Notes: generated by a model not told the origin, from the sequence alone. A stretch of DNA of 64,000 bases from Kribbella rubisoli (GCF_004217145.1 NZ_SHKR01000015.1:496001-560000), one strand, 5' to 3'; shown: positions 1-8,880, numbered from the stretch's first letter. Numbers and translations are program-made.

Positions 1-102
1 GTCAGCAACTTATCCCGGAACCCCGCGACAACCGACGCCGGAGTGCCGCACGTCTTCAGTATGGCTGCTGCTGTCCGCACCGAGCCGGTATCGGCGGACC
101 GA

Positions 103-1086
103 TCATGTGGATTGCCCGACCGGGTCCTCCCTGATGCTCAGGCGTTGTAGGGCCTCCGAGAACCGGCCGCCGGCCCGGAGGCGTGCGAGGCCGCTCGTGT
201 AGTCGGTCACCTGCTGCCACTCGTTGTCTGCCACGTAGTAGACGTGTGGACTCACAGGGCCTGGTGAGTCCGCGAAGAAGCTGCTCGCGATTCTGACGAG
301 CATCCCGAAGGCGCCGACCACGGTGTGATCTCGTAACACGTGGATGAGCAACATGTCTCGTGCGGGCATGGCGACGAGGCAGCCGAGCGGCGGACTCTCG
401 ACTCGCAGCGATTCGCGCAGCACGGTATCGAGGACCAGTGCTCGGGAGGCGGTGAACATACTGCCGGTGAGCATGGCGACGTCGGCATCCGGTCCTTGCA
501 CATACTCGACCTGGTCCTTCAGTCGGCGCAGATTCGCCAGGCCTATCCGGGAGGCCTCTTCCCACGGCACCCCGAGACTGTCGACGTCGAAATGCATCGC
601 GACGCCGCGCCCGACGTAGCTGGCCGGCACGGTGACCACACCTGGCACGAACTCAGGCACACTCTCGGCCCAGGTGGGCTCGATCGTGGTCGCACATACC
701 AAGCGAAGATAGAGCTCGCCCTCCAAATCATCCGGAACTGTCGGCCGTCCGTCGACAGGCATCATCTGGTCGAAGTGCGCAGCCACCGCGGCGCGCCACT
801 GTTGTCTTGGCAATCCGGCGACTGTGCGGGCGAGGTTCACGAGACCCGCGACCATCCCGTTTGCGATGTCGCTGTCTCCTCCGATCGGCACCAGCGCCGC
901 CGAGCCGTCGTACCGCAGCGGCAGCCCGCGTTGGGCGACCGCACGCTCGGCCAGACGCACCAACCGCTTCGCCTGGGTCATCGTCAGCGGCATCAGGGTC
1001 GGGTGCGACCGATCCCCGTCTGCGTCCTTGCGCCGTCGTCCGCCACCACAGCCGTTCCGACGGTCCCTGTCTTTGCCAGCACTCAT
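103..1086 (-). CDS. Hypothetical protein, DUF1444-like
   Basis: A 327-aa soluble protein of unknown function. The first 30 residues are Arg/Gly/Asp-rich and probably disordered. The rest resembles, from memory, the DUF1444 (YtpQ-like) family: a mid-protein WEEASRIGLANLRRL segment and, near residue 210, a run of small and hydrophobic residues leading to LVAMPARDMLLIHVL, similar to that family's conserved PxRD stretch. The ATG start is well supported by AAGGAGGTG a few bases upstream. It is divergent from the M1 peptidase gene across about 250 bp. No signal peptide or membrane segment is visible. The family assignment is moderate; no biochemical role can be given. Confidence 0.6.
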   Translation of the reverse strand: MSAGKDRDRRNGCGGGRRRKDADGDRSHPTLMPLTMTQAKRLVRLAERAVAQRGLPLRYDGSAALVPIGGDSDIANGMVAGLVNLARTVAGLPRQQWRAAVAAHFDQMMPVDGRPTVPDDLEGELYLRLVCATTIEPTWAESVPEFVPGVVTVPASYVGRGVAMHFDVDSLGVPWEEASRIGLANLRRLKDQVEYVQGPDADVAMLTGSMFTASRALVLDTVLRESLRVESPPLGCLVAMPARDMLLIHVLRDHTVVGAFGMLVRIASSFFADSPGPVSPHVYYVADNEWQQVTDYTSGLARLRAGGRFSEALQRLSIREDPVGQST

Positions 1087-1336
1087 CGAGCACCTCCTTG
1101 CCCAAAGAAGATATGGACTTTCATCGGCCTGAACCGGACGAGTTCACAACCTGTGGACAACTACTCGACAACCACGGCCCTCACGACAGAGCTCGAGTCA
1201 AAGCTCGAGCCTGAGGCCCCGGATCTGGCTGACTTGTCGGGTAGTGGACTGTACGGTTGGGCCAGATTCATCCTGCGGATCACGCCCGATGGACCATCCG
1301 TTCGCGCCAGTCCTCGAGGACTGCGGAGGAGGAATT

Positions 1337-2758
1337 GTGGGACGTGTCGACCGTCGCCGCGGTTATCTGTTGATCATCTGCGCATTGGCTGTTGGGCTGG
1401 TGGCCGCAACGGGCCTGCCGGCGGATGCCGCCGCCGGACGCGTGTCGGTGTTCTCGCCGGGCGCACCAGGGGCCGGGGATCCGTACTTCCCCGACATGGG
1501 CAACGGCGGCTATGACGTCAGCCATTACGACATCAGGCTGGCGTTCGACCCCAGGACCAAGGCGATCAACGCGACCACGACGATCCTTGCCAGAGCCACG
1601 CAGAATCTCTCCCGGTTCAACCTGGATTTCCAGGGACCACTGAAGATCAGCAAGCTCTCGGTCAACGGACGCGACGCGTCTTTCGCCCGCAGCGGTGCGC
1701 AGGAGTTGGTGATCACTCCGCGGCGCGGCCTGTGGCGGGGGAGCACGTTTGTCGTCTCGGTGACCTACGCAGGCGTCCCGCAGAAGGTCGACGACCCGGC
1801 GCTGGGCGTTTCCGGCTGGGTCGCCACCAAGGACGGCGCGGTCGCAGTCAATCAGCCCATCGGCGCGGCGACGTATTTCCCGGTGAACGACAGCACCGAC
1901 GACAAGGCGACGTACACCCAGACCATCACCGTGCCGACCGGACTTACCGTGCTGGCCAATGGTGAACCGGGGCCTACCACCAAGCACAACGGCCGGACGA
2001 CCTTCCGTTGGCACATGAACCAGCCGATGGCCAGCGAGCTGACCATGATCGCGATCGGGAACTACAACGTCACCCGCAGTGTGACGGCCGGCCTCCCGAA
2101 CATCACCGCGATCGGCAAGTCGATCGACACCGTGGCCGGTCAGGGCAAGGTGTTCAACCAGACCACGGCGCAGATCGTGCAGTGGGAGTCGTCGATGTAC
2201 GGGCGCTACCCGTTCGACTCGACCGGCGGCATCCTCGCCGACGTCGGCGTCGACTACGCCCTGGAGACGCAGAGCCGACCGGTGTACGACCAGCGCACCA
2301 GCGAGGTCGATGGTGACCTGCTTGCTCACGAGCTCGGCCATCAGTGGTTCGGTGACAGTCTCACACCGGTGCACTGGTCGGACATCTGGCTGAACGAAGG
2401 CTTCGCCACCTACTCGGAATGGCTCTACCAGGAAAAGTTCAACGGCACCCCGGTGGGACAGAGCTTCGCGGAGGCGTACGCCGGCGAGAAGGACTGGACC
2501 GGCAAGGTGGCCGACCCCGGACGGGATCACATCTTCGACGACCTGGTGTACAACCGCGGTGCGATGACCTTGCAGGCGCTCCGCCTGAAGATCGGCGACC
2601 GCGCCTTCTTCCAAGTGCTCAACCGGTGGCCGGCGACGTACCGGCACGGCAACGTCTCGACGCAAACCTTCGTCCGATTCGTCGAGCGACTGACTCACCG
2701 CGACCTGAGCGCGTTCTTCCACACGTGGCTCTACCAGCCCGGCAAGCCCAAGCTCTGA
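1337..2758 (+). CDS. Secreted M1-family zinc metallopeptidase
   Basis: Predicted exported aminopeptidase-type metalloprotease of 473 aa. I place the start at the GTG at 1337 because GGAGGAGG lies directly upstream and the protein then begins with a normal signal peptide (basic RRR, hydrophobic core, ADAAAG cleavage region); an in-frame ATG 93 bases earlier would spoil that signal. The zinc site is HELGHQWFGD (His331, catalytic Glu332, His335), with the third ligand Glu354 in WLNEGFATY. An N-terminal beta-saddle domain (about residues 45-220) precedes it, as in M1 enzymes. The exopeptidase GxMEN motif appears as DYALETQ, common in short actinomycete M1 proteins. The large C-terminal helical domain of full aminopeptidase N is missing, so the substrate is uncertain. 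Confidence 0.9.
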   Translation: MGRVDRRRGYLLIICALAVGLVAATGLPADAAAGRVSVFSPGAPGAGDPYFPDMGNGGYDVSHYDIRLAFDPRTKAINATTTILARATQNLSRFNLDFQGPLKISKLSVNGRDASFARSGAQELVITPRRGLWRGSTFVVSVTYAGVPQKVDDPALGVSGWVATKDGAVAVNQPIGAATYFPVNDSTDDKATYTQTITVPTGLTVLANGEPGPTTKHNGRTTFRWHMNQPMASELTMIAIGNYNVTRSVTAGLPNITAIGKSIDTVAGQGKVFNQTTAQIVQWESSMYGRYPFDSTGGILADVGVDYALETQSRPVYDQRTSEVDGDLLAHELGHQWFGDSLTPVHWSDIWLNEGFATYSEWLYQEKFNGTPVGQSFAEAYAGEKDWTGKVADPGRDHIFDDLVYNRGAMTLQALRLKIGDRAFFQVLNRWPATYRHGNVSTQTFVRFVERLTHRDLSAFFHTWLYQPGKPKL

Positions 2759-2770
2759 CCGTCCGGCAAG

Positions 2771-2782
2771 TGGTAAATACCA
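2771..2782. promoter_or_regulatory. GntR/HutC-type operator, copy 1
   Basis: TGGTAAATACCA, a 12-bp dyad and the exact reverse complement of the copy at 2829-2840. It resembles TGGTNNNNACCA operators of HutC-subfamily GntR regulators such as DasR. It lies between the M1 peptidase stop and the GH16-like gene, two genes before a GntR/HutC gene. Confidence 0.7.
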
Positions 2783-2828
2783 TCCGGGTGTCCTGCCAGC
2801 CGCGGCACGAGTTGCGGATATCAATTGT

Positions 2829-2840
2829 TGGTATTTACCA
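2829..2840. promoter_or_regulatory. GntR/HutC-type operator, copy 2
   Basis: TGGTATTTACCA followed by GT, reverse complement of the first copy with centres 58 bp apart. It lies about 137 bp before the GH16-like start codon. The pair suggests looping or cooperative binding by the GntR protein encoded at 4015. Confidence 0.7.
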
Positions 2841-2976
2841 GTGATTCCCGGCCGATACTGCTTATGTTGAGTCCGTTCGAAAAGATCCGTGGAACTCTTG
2901 CAGTTCACTCTTTTGGCATTCATGCTCGACCCTGATCGGCTTCCGCCCGTCCCTGCCGAAGGAGACACGAAGAGCC

Positions 2977-3951
2977 ATGTCACGTCAGCGAACGACCATC
3001 TTCCTCGCCGCCGCCGCGTCGATCGCCTCGGTGGTGAGCGGCGCCTCGGCCGCCGTCGGATCGTCCGATCAGGCCGACCGCAAATCGAGCAACTGCGGCG
3101 TACTGTTCGACGATTTCCAGTACAACGCGCCCACCGATCCTGCTCTCGCCGCCCACGGCTGGAATGCGCGCAGTGAAATGGGCGGGCCGGGTGTGCCGGG
3201 CACTGCCTGGCCGGCAAGCAACATCTCCTTCGTCACCACCGGCGGCCAGAAGGTTGCTCAGCTCAAGGCGACGACCAACGGCGCGGTCTCCGGTACGACG
3301 AACGCCGAGCTCCGCCGGACAACCATGAATCTGCGGAACGGGACCTACGCGACCCGCGTCCGGTACGCCGACACGCCGGCCATCGGAACCGACGGCGACC
3401 ACATCAACGAGACCGCGTTCGCGATCGGCCCGACGAAGTTCGACTACGACCCGATCTACAGCGAGCTCGACTTCACGGAGTACCTGCCGAACGGAGGCTG
3501 GGGAGAGGCCGGCCCCGTCAACTTCCAGACGAGCTGGCACACCTTCCGAGAGGACCCGTGGGACGCACGAACCGCGGAGAGCCGTCAGGACAGGTCGCTC
3601 GACGGCTGGCACACCTATGTCACTCAGGTCGGCAACGGCCACGCGAGGTACTACATCGACGGCAAGCTCACTGCCGACCACACCGTCGACCAGGACGGCA
3701 ACACTGTGCTGCCCCGGCAGGACATGAGCATGAACTGGAACCTGTGGTTCATCGATCTGGACGGGCATCAGGGCACTTCGACGAGTGAGTACCGTGAGCA
3801 GGTCGACTGGGCCTACTACGCCAAGAACGACACCGTCTCGCCCACACAGGCAGACGCGCGCGTGGCGAAGTACCGCAAACACTCCACCACCTACGAGGAC
3901 TCCTTGAGCAACGCCGGGAGCTGCGAGAACTACCAGCCACCGGAGCACTGA
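2977..3951 (+). CDS. Secreted GH16-like glycoside hydrolase / concanavalin-like lectin
   Basis: A 324-aa protein with a signal peptide (MSRQRTT, Ala-rich core, cut near residue 26-28). The central segment YSELDFTEY carries the GH16 catalytic pattern ExDxxE (Glu163 nucleophile, Asp165, Glu168 acid/base), placed as in laminarinases and related beta-glucanases. Later segments (DGWHTYVTQVG, YYIDGKL, MSMNWNLWFID) match the concanavalin-like sandwich common to GH16. One Cys at residue 40 and one near the C terminus could form a disulfide. AAGGAGAC lies upstream of the ATG. Two GntR-type operators precede it and a GntR gene follows, so expression is probably controlled by a sugar-derived effector. 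Exact substrate unknown. Confidence 0.75.
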   Translation: MSRQRTTIFLAAAASIASVVSGASAAVGSSDQADRKSSNCGVLFDDFQYNAPTDPALAAHGWNARSEMGGPGVPGTAWPASNISFVTTGGQKVAQLKATTNGAVSGTTNAELRRTTMNLRNGTYATRVRYADTPAIGTDGDHINETAFAIGPTKFDYDPIYSELDFTEYLPNGGWGEAGPVNFQTSWHTFREDPWDARTAESRQDRSLDGWHTYVTQVGNGHARYYIDGKLTADHTVDQDGNTVLPRQDMSMNWNLWFIDLDGHQGTSTSEYREQVDWAYYAKNDTVSPTQADARVAKYRKHSTTYEDSLSNAGSCENYQPPEH

Positions 3952-4014
3952 CCTCTACGCCCAGCGCTGCGGCGTAACATACGAAACCTTCCAGCAGAAC
4001 CAAGGAGGGTCTTC

Positions 4015-4737
4015 GTGGCAGGCAGCCTGCGAAAGCGAGATCGGGCGCGCGAGCACCTCCTTGGGCTGGTCGAGTCACGAGCGGTCGGCCAGCCCATCCC
4101 GTCCGAGCGCCAACTGTCGGCCGAGCTCGAGATCTCCCGACCCACGCTGCGAGCGGTGGTCGACGATCTGGTGCGCGACGGCCGGCTGGTCCGCGAGCAC
4201 GGCCGCGGCATGTTCGTCGGTAGCCCCAAGGTCGCGCAACAGATCAGCGGCACCCACGGAGCGACGTACCCGACAGCACCCGGGACCTGGACCAGCCGGG
4301 TTCTCAGCCACGCCACGATCCCGGCCGGCACCTTGATCGGCAGCCGGCTCGGGGTCACGCCGCACACACCCGTACTGCGGATCGCCCGGCAGCGCTTCGT
4401 GAACGGCGACCCGATCTGTGTGGAGACCATCCATGTACTGCAGGGGATCGTCGCCGAGTTCGACGTGCGGGCCATCGAGCAGAAGTCGTTCTACGCGTTA
4501 CTCGAAGAGCACTACGGCGTGATCCCGACCGACGCCGAACAGACCCACGCGGCAGCGGCGGCCGACGCCACCGAGTCGGCCCTGCTCGGCGTCGGCTTGG
4601 AAGCGCCGATTCTGATCGTTGAGCGAACCACCCGTGACCAGAACGGCCGCAGGTTCGAGTTCACCCGCGCGGCCTACCGCGGCGATCGATACCAGTTCAG
4701 AACCCACCTGAGCCTTTCGAAGCCGCCCGCCCGATGA
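4015..4737 (+). CDS. GntR-family regulator, HutC subfamily (UTRA domain)
   Basis: A 240-aa regulator with an N-terminal winged helix (about residues 8-70; GQPIPSERQLSAELEISRPTLRAVVDDLVRDGRLVREHGRG is split between the helices and wing) and a C-terminal UTRA effector domain (about 90-235; LRIARQRFVNGDPICVE is typical). It starts at a GTG preceded by AAGGAGGG. It sits 63 bp downstream of the GH16-like gene, whose promoter region carries two TGGT(A/T)4ACCA-type operators, so it most likely represses that gene and perhaps itself in response to a sugar phosphate. Its 3' end overlaps the convergent gene on the minus strand by 41 bp. Confidence 0.9.
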   Translation: MAGSLRKRDRAREHLLGLVESRAVGQPIPSERQLSAELEISRPTLRAVVDDLVRDGRLVREHGRGMFVGSPKVAQQISGTHGATYPTAPGTWTSRVLSHATIPAGTLIGSRLGVTPHTPVLRIARQRFVNGDPICVETIHVLQGIVAEFDVRAIEQKSFYALLEEHYGVIPTDAEQTHAAAAADATESALLGVGLEAPILIVERTTRDQNGRRFEFTRAAYRGDRYQFRTHLSLSKPPAR

Positions 4738-5158
4738 GGGTGGCTACAGCGAGGAGGGTTGGTACGACGATGGCGACAGGTACGGCACCGCCGGTGTCGA
4801 GGGTCTGGCGTGGTGCGACGGTGATGTGGACGGGTGGCCCCGCGACGAGGGCGCCGTTCTTCGGGATGAGTACGACGTACACCGCGAAATGCCCTGGGTT
4901 GACTGCTTGGAAGTCCCAGTCCAAGGAGCTCTGACTGCCGCCGGAGACTGGCTGGGTGACGTCCTGGCTCCAGTCCTCGAGATCGACGTAGACGCCGTCG
5001 AGGCTGACCACGTTCAGGTGCGCGACACCAGGACCGGAGTTGTTGACGACCGACTCGACGGTGAGGGTCTGCCCGATCTGAGCCGTCAGTTGGTCGTGGT
5101 CCATGGTGATCGTCGGGTCGGCGAGCAGAAGGGGTGCGATCAGGCTCAGGAGGTTCAT
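4697..5158 (-). CDS. Membrane-anchored hypothetical protein in ABC exporter operon
   Basis: A 153-aa protein with a short hydrophobic N terminus (MNLLSLIAPLLLA, probable signal) and a C-terminal membrane segment (about residues 122-143, VPVAIVVPTLLAVATLIG) followed by a short basic tail. The middle looks like an Ig- or NPCBM-like beta domain (LTVESVVNNSGPGVAHLNVV). It is the last gene of an operon; its start overlaps the stop of the permease gene by 4 bases, suggesting translational coupling and a job with the transporter, perhaps as an extracytoplasmic accessory part. Its 3' end runs 41 bp into the convergent GntR gene. No named family recognised. Confidence 0.75.
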   Translation of the reverse strand: MNLLSLIAPLLLADPTITMDHDQLTAQIGQTLTVESVVNNSGPGVAHLNVVSLDGVYVDLEDWSQDVTQPVSGGSQSSLDWDFQAVNPGHFAVYVVLIPKNGALVAGPPVHITVAPRQTLDTGGAVPVAIVVPTLLAVATLIGRAASKGSGGF

Positions 5159-5922
5159 CGTGTCCCCGCAGTCAGCCGGACGAGTCGCGGGGCCGCTATG
5201 AGTAAGGCCCCGACCGCGGCCACGGCGATGACCAGCGGTGAGATCAGGTAGTCGAGGTCCTGGGTCCAGCTACGCCGGGCGACCAGGACCTGTGAGATGT
5301 AGTGCAGGGCCGATCCGATCGGATTGATCCGGGTCAGTAGCTGGCCGAAGCCTGTCTTCGGCAGGGCCGGAAGCTGGGTCGGCGCGAACAGTACGAGAAG
5401 CAGCAGTAGTCCGCTGGCAAGGCTGGTCCGGTTGGAGTTCGACCAGGCGCTGAAGATCATCCCGAGACCGCCTAGCCCGACAGCCACCAGCGTGCCGACC
5501 ACCAGTGTCAGGACAGCAGCCTGGCCCGCGCCGGACACACCGCGCCCAAGGACCCACAGGTACGGGATTGCGACGATCAGGCAGGCCAGCCAGATCGTCG
5601 CGGCGGCAGCGAGTTTGCCGATGACGATCGCGCGCCGCGGCGCCGGTGTGAGCAGGAGAGCCTCCAGCGTGCCGCGTTCGCGTTCACCGCTGATCGTGTC
5701 GGCGCTGATCGCTACCGTGAGGAGGACGCCGACGGCCAGAGCGACCTGGACCATGAGGTTCACGGCCTCGCGCTGCTCGAGGAAGTTCATCGCGCGGTTG
5801 GTGGCAGCCAGGTAGGTGATCGCGCTGAGCAAGATGCTGTACCCGAAGATCAGCACCGGGCCGCGCCCACCGATCCAGAGGTCGCGGCTCTCCTGTGTTG
5901 CGACGACGTTCCAGCTAGTCAT
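5155..5922 (-). CDS. ABC-2 type transporter permease
   Basis: A 255-aa integral membrane protein with about six hydrophobic segments. The cytoplasmic loop SADTISGERERGTLEALLLTP is the hallmark of ABC-2 permeases of the NatB/CcmB-like class. It overlaps the ATPase gene upstream by 8 bp and the accessory gene downstream by 4 bp, so the three are one operon. Such systems typically export or confer resistance to ions, lipids or peptides; the substrate cannot be read from sequence. The operon is divergent from an OmpR-type two-component pair, which probably controls it. Confidence 0.88.
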   Translation of the reverse strand: MTSWNVVATQESRDLWIGGRGPVLIFGYSILLSAITYLAATNRAMNFLEQREAVNLMVQVALAVGVLLTVAISADTISGERERGTLEALLLTPAPRRAIVIGKLAAAATIWLACLIVAIPYLWVLGRGVSGAGQAAVLTLVVGTLVAVGLGGLGMIFSAWSNSNRTSLASGLLLLLVLFAPTQLPALPKTGFGQLLTRINPIGSALHYISQVLVARRSWTQDLDYLISPLVIAVAAVGALLIAAPRLVRLTAGTR

Positions 5923-6643
5923 GGCTGTCCTGCCCGGTGAGGTGGAGGAACGCAGTACTCAGGCTGCCGGCTCCGCCGACGATCTCGGCGATCGGGCCTG
6001 CGGCCCGGAGCTTGCCGCGGTCGAGGATGAGGAGGCTGTCGCAGACTCGCTCGACCTCGGTCAGAGTGTGAGTCGACAGTACGACGGTTGCGCCGCGTCG
6101 CCGGGCGACGTCCGCGATGGTGGCCAGGATCTCGCTCTGACCAGCCGGGTCGAGGCCAAGTGTCGGTTCGTCGAGGAACACCACTGCCGGCTCGTTGACC
6201 AGCGCCCTCGCGATGCCAAGACGCTGTTTCATTCCTCGGCTGTACGTCGAGATCCGCGCGCCGGCGCGTTCGCTCAGGCCGACATCGGCCAGTAGCCGCT
6301 CAGCGGCGGCTTGCGCATCGCGCCTGCTTTGACCGAACAGCCGCGCGGCGTACCGAAGGTATTCGGCGCCTGACTGGCGGGCCGGGTAGCCGGCGCTCTC
6401 GGGCAGCACGCCGATGCGCTGCCTGATCTGATGTGGCTGATCTCCGGGGAAGCCGGCGACGGTGAACGTTCCGCCGGTCGGCTCGAGGATTGTGGTGAGC
6501 AGCCGGATCGCGGTGGTCTTGCCGGCGCCGTTGGGCCCGAGGAGACCGATCACCTCGCCCGCGTCCGCCGTGAACGTGAGGCCGTCGAGAGCGTTGCGTG
6601 CGCCGTACCGCTTGCACAGACCGCTTGCCTCGATGGTGGCCAT
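5915..6643 (-). CDS. ABC transporter ATP-binding protein
   Basis: A 242-aa ATPase. Walker A GPNGAGKTT (about residues 36-44), a Q-loop region near LPESAG, signature YSRGMKQ (about 134-140), Walker B VVFLDEP (about 154-160) and a switch His in LSTHT are all present. I chose the ATG at 6643 because the protein then begins directly with the ABC fold (MATIEASGLCKRYG); an in-frame start 105 bases upstream would run through the shared promoter. No strong ribosome site is visible. It pairs with the overlapping permease downstream. The 95-bp gap to the divergent response regulator holds repeated TTCAGC elements. Confidence 0.9.
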   Translation of the reverse strand: MATIEASGLCKRYGARNALDGLTFTADAGEVIGLLGPNGAGKTTAIRLLTTILEPTGGTFTVAGFPGDQPHQIRQRIGVLPESAGYPARQSGAEYLRYAARLFGQSRRDAQAAAERLLADVGLSERAGARISTYSRGMKQRLGIARALVNEPAVVFLDEPTLGLDPAGQSEILATIADVARRRGATVVLSTHTLTEVERVCDSLLILDRGKLRAAGPIAEIVGGAGSLSTAFLHLTGQDSHD

Positions 6644-6676
6644 GGAACGACGGTAGGTGCGTAGGACTGAACCCTT

Positions 6677-6706
6677 GCTGAACGCGGCGTTCAGCCAGGA
6701 TTCAGC
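6677..6706. promoter_or_regulatory. Palindrome plus TTCAGC direct repeats, probable OmpR-type operator
   Basis: GCTGAACGCGGCGTTCAGC (6677-6695) is a perfect dyad around one base. TTCAGC at 6690-6695 recurs at 6701-6706, an 11-bp period as used by OmpR/PhoB-family dimers. The element lies midway between the ABC operon and the response regulator gene and could control both. Confidence 0.55.
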
Positions 6707-6738
6707 GACAATGGAGCACAGTCGCCGGGAGGTGGCAG

Positions 6739-7395
6739 ATGCGCGCACTGGTGGTCGAGGACGAGCTCCGCCTGGCCGTGGGTGTCCGGAACGGTCTGGA
6801 GGCCGAGGGCTATGCGGTCGACGTCGCTCTGACCGGCACGGACGGACTGTGGCTGGCCCGCGAGCAGACGTACGACGTCATGTTGCTCGACATCATGCTG
6901 CCGCAGGTCGACGGCTTCGAGATCTGCGCGACCTTGCGCGGCGCGGGTGTCTGGACACCGATCTTGATGCTCACGGCAAGGGATGCCGACGCCGACCTGG
7001 TCCGGGCGCTGGACACCGGCGCCGACGACTACCTGACGAAGCCGTTCTCGTACGACGTCCTCGTCGCCCGTCTGCGTGCCCTTGTGCGCCGCGGTACGCC
7101 GGAGCGTCCGTGCGTGCTCGAGGCCGGCGACCTGCGCATGGACCCGGCCGCTCGGCGAGCGTGGCGAGGAGACACCGAGCTGGTGCTCACGGCGCGCGAG
7201 CTGGAACTACTGGAATTCCTGATCCGCCGACGGGGGCAGGTCGTCTCGAAGCGAACGATCCTGGATCACGTCTGGGACTACGACTTCGAGGGTGATCCGA
7301 ACATCGTCGAGGTGTACATCCGCCGGTTGCGCAGCAAGCTCGGGAGCGACTGCATCACGACGCTGCGCGGAGCCGGCTACCGCATGATCGAGTGA
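6739..7395 (+). CDS. OmpR-family response regulator
   Basis: A 218-aa DNA-binding regulator. The receiver domain (1-115) has the acidic pair Glu7-Asp8, phosphoacceptor Asp51 in LLDIMLP, Thr79 and Lys101 in YLTKPF. The C-terminal winged helix (about 125-215) ends in the usual VYIRRLRSKLG and LRGAGYRM. GGGAGGTGG precedes the ATG. The sensor kinase gene follows after 15 bases. The divergent ABC exporter operon and the repeats between them suggest that it regulates its own operon and the transporter. Confidence 0.92.
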   Translation: MRALVVEDELRLAVGVRNGLEAEGYAVDVALTGTDGLWLAREQTYDVMLLDIMLPQVDGFEICATLRGAGVWTPILMLTARDADADLVRALDTGADDYLTKPFSYDVLVARLRALVRRGTPERPCVLEAGDLRMDPAARRAWRGDTELVLTARELELLEFLIRRRGQVVSKRTILDHVWDYDFEGDPNIVEVYIRRLRSKLGSDCITTLRGAGYRMIE

Positions 7396-7410
7396 CGGCG
7401 AGGTGGCGTG

Positions 7411-8658
7411 ATGCGGATACGGGTGACGCTGGCGGCGGTTCTCGTCGTCGGGATCGCCTTGGTGGGCGGGGCTCTGCTGCTCGTCGCGCTGCTGGGGAAC
7501 GTACTTACCGGCCAGGTCTGCCAGGACTCCCACGAACGTGCCGCACAACTTGCCGCGGGCAACGATCGGCCGCCTTCGACGGCAACCGAGCTGATCCAAT
7601 GGGTCGATCCGGCCACCGCAGGCGCGCGTATCGCGTCGCCAGGCAGCGGTTGCGTTGCTGTCGAGCCTCCGGGCTACACCGAGGACTTCGTCTTCGCCTC
7701 GGCGGCTTCCGGTGCGGGGGAGGTCATCGTGGGACGGCCGCTGGTCGACGTACTGGACTCGACGCGGTTCGTACGGCGGGTGCTCGTGGTCGGCGTGCCG
7801 TTGATGATGGGAGTGGTCGGAGGGGTGACGTGGCTCGTGACGGGTCGGATGCTGGCCCCGGTCACCGCGATCCGGCGCGAAGTCGACGAGATCACCGCAG
7901 CCGAGCTCCATCGGCGTGTTCCCGCCGCGCGCAGGGATGAGGTCGGACGCCTGGCAACGACGATGAACCGGATGCTGGACCGTCTGCAGCGCTCGCACGA
8001 GAGCCGCCTGCAGTTCGTCTCGGATGCCTCGCACGAACTGCGGTCGCCGATCGCGACGATCCGTCAGCATGCCGAGGTGGCCCGGGCGTATCCCGACCGT
8101 ACGTGCGTCGCCGAACTTGCCGCCACGGTGCTGGCCGAGGACCTGAGGATGCAGTGCCTGGTGGACGATCTCCTGCTGCTCGCCCGCGCCGACGAGGAGC
8201 CGGCCGGTTGTCCGGATACGCCGGTCGACCTTGATGACGTGGTGTTCGCCGCGGCCAGGAAGTTGCGTGAGGCAACGAACCTGACCATCGAGACGGCGGC
8301 CGTCTCGGCCGGGCAGGTCCGTGGCGACAGGGCCGCGCTCGCCAGGATGGTCGGAAACCTCGCCGGCAACGCGGCTCGGCATGCCCGGAGCCTCGTCACG
8401 TTCTCGCTGTCGGAGTCCGCCGGCGGTGTCTTGCTGACAGTCGCGGACGACGGACCCGGCATCGCGCCCGCAGACAGGTCACGGGTCTTCGACCGCTTCG
8501 TGCGGCTCGACGCGGCTCGCACCCGCGAGTCCGGTGGCGCCGGTCTCGGCCTTGCGATCGTCGCCAAGATCGTCGAGAGCCACGGCGGCACGATCGAGAT
8601 CGACACCTCGCCGACCGGCGGCGCAAGCCTCGTCGTCAATCTTCCCAGGGCGGCATGA
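7411..8658 (+). CDS. Sensor histidine kinase
   Basis: A 415-aa kinase partner of the upstream response regulator. It has an N-terminal membrane helix (about residues 5-35), an extracytoplasmic sensor of about 85 residues with two Cys (in GQVCQDS and GSGCVAV) that could pair, a second helix (about 123-148), a HAMP linker, the phosphoacceptor His208 in SDASHELRSPIATI, and an HATPase domain with an N-box (GNLAGNAARHA), DDGPGI and GGAGLGLAI. ATG 7411 is preferred to the adjacent GTG 7408 because GAGGTGG is better spaced. Typical of short antibiotic- or envelope-sensing kinases beside ABC exporters. Confidence 0.9.
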   Translation: MRIRVTLAAVLVVGIALVGGALLLVALLGNVLTGQVCQDSHERAAQLAAGNDRPPSTATELIQWVDPATAGARIASPGSGCVAVEPPGYTEDFVFASAASGAGEVIVGRPLVDVLDSTRFVRRVLVVGVPLMMGVVGGVTWLVTGRMLAPVTAIRREVDEITAAELHRRVPAARRDEVGRLATTMNRMLDRLQRSHESRLQFVSDASHELRSPIATIRQHAEVARAYPDRTCVAELAATVLAEDLRMQCLVDDLLLLARADEEPAGCPDTPVDLDDVVFAAARKLREATNLTIETAAVSAGQVRGDRAALARMVGNLAGNAARHARSLVTFSLSESAGGVLLTVADDGPGIAPADRSRVFDRFVRLDAARTRESGGAGLGLAIVAKIVESHGGTIEIDTSPTGGASLVVNLPRAA

Positions 8659-8755
8659 CTGGTACTTCTATTGCGCGGAGTGGGGGAGTCGTGGATGGTC
8701 TGCGGCCGAGGGCACGTACGCGGCGCGAGCCTCCTGGCGTCGACCCGAGGAGATC

Positions 8756-8769
8756 GGGCCGATCGGCCC
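8756..8769. repeat. 14-bp perfect palindrome
   Basis: GGGCCGATCGGCCC in the 222-bp gap before the gene at 8881. It could be part of a terminator for the kinase gene or an operator; there is no T-tract. Nothing else was recognised in this gap apart from GAAAGGA before the next ATG. Confidence 0.35.
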
Positions 8770-8880
8770 CCGGATCAGGGTCGTTTGGTGCGTAGTCGCG
8801 GCAGGTGATGTGGACCAAGACTCTAAGCAACATCGTTCAGCACTCTGTTGCCGCAGCTTGCGGCTTGAAAGGAACCGATC

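Noticed and set aside
1152-1160. TGTGGACAA, reverse of the DnaA-box TTGTCCACA
   Set aside because: A single copy without a cluster, AT-rich unwinding element or dnaA/dnaN nearby; not evidence for an origin.
1280-3217. 645-codon minus-strand frame opposite the M1 peptidase and GH16-like genes
   Set aside because: The opposite strand encodes two proteins with signal peptides and catalytic motifs; this frame is an Arg-rich shadow.
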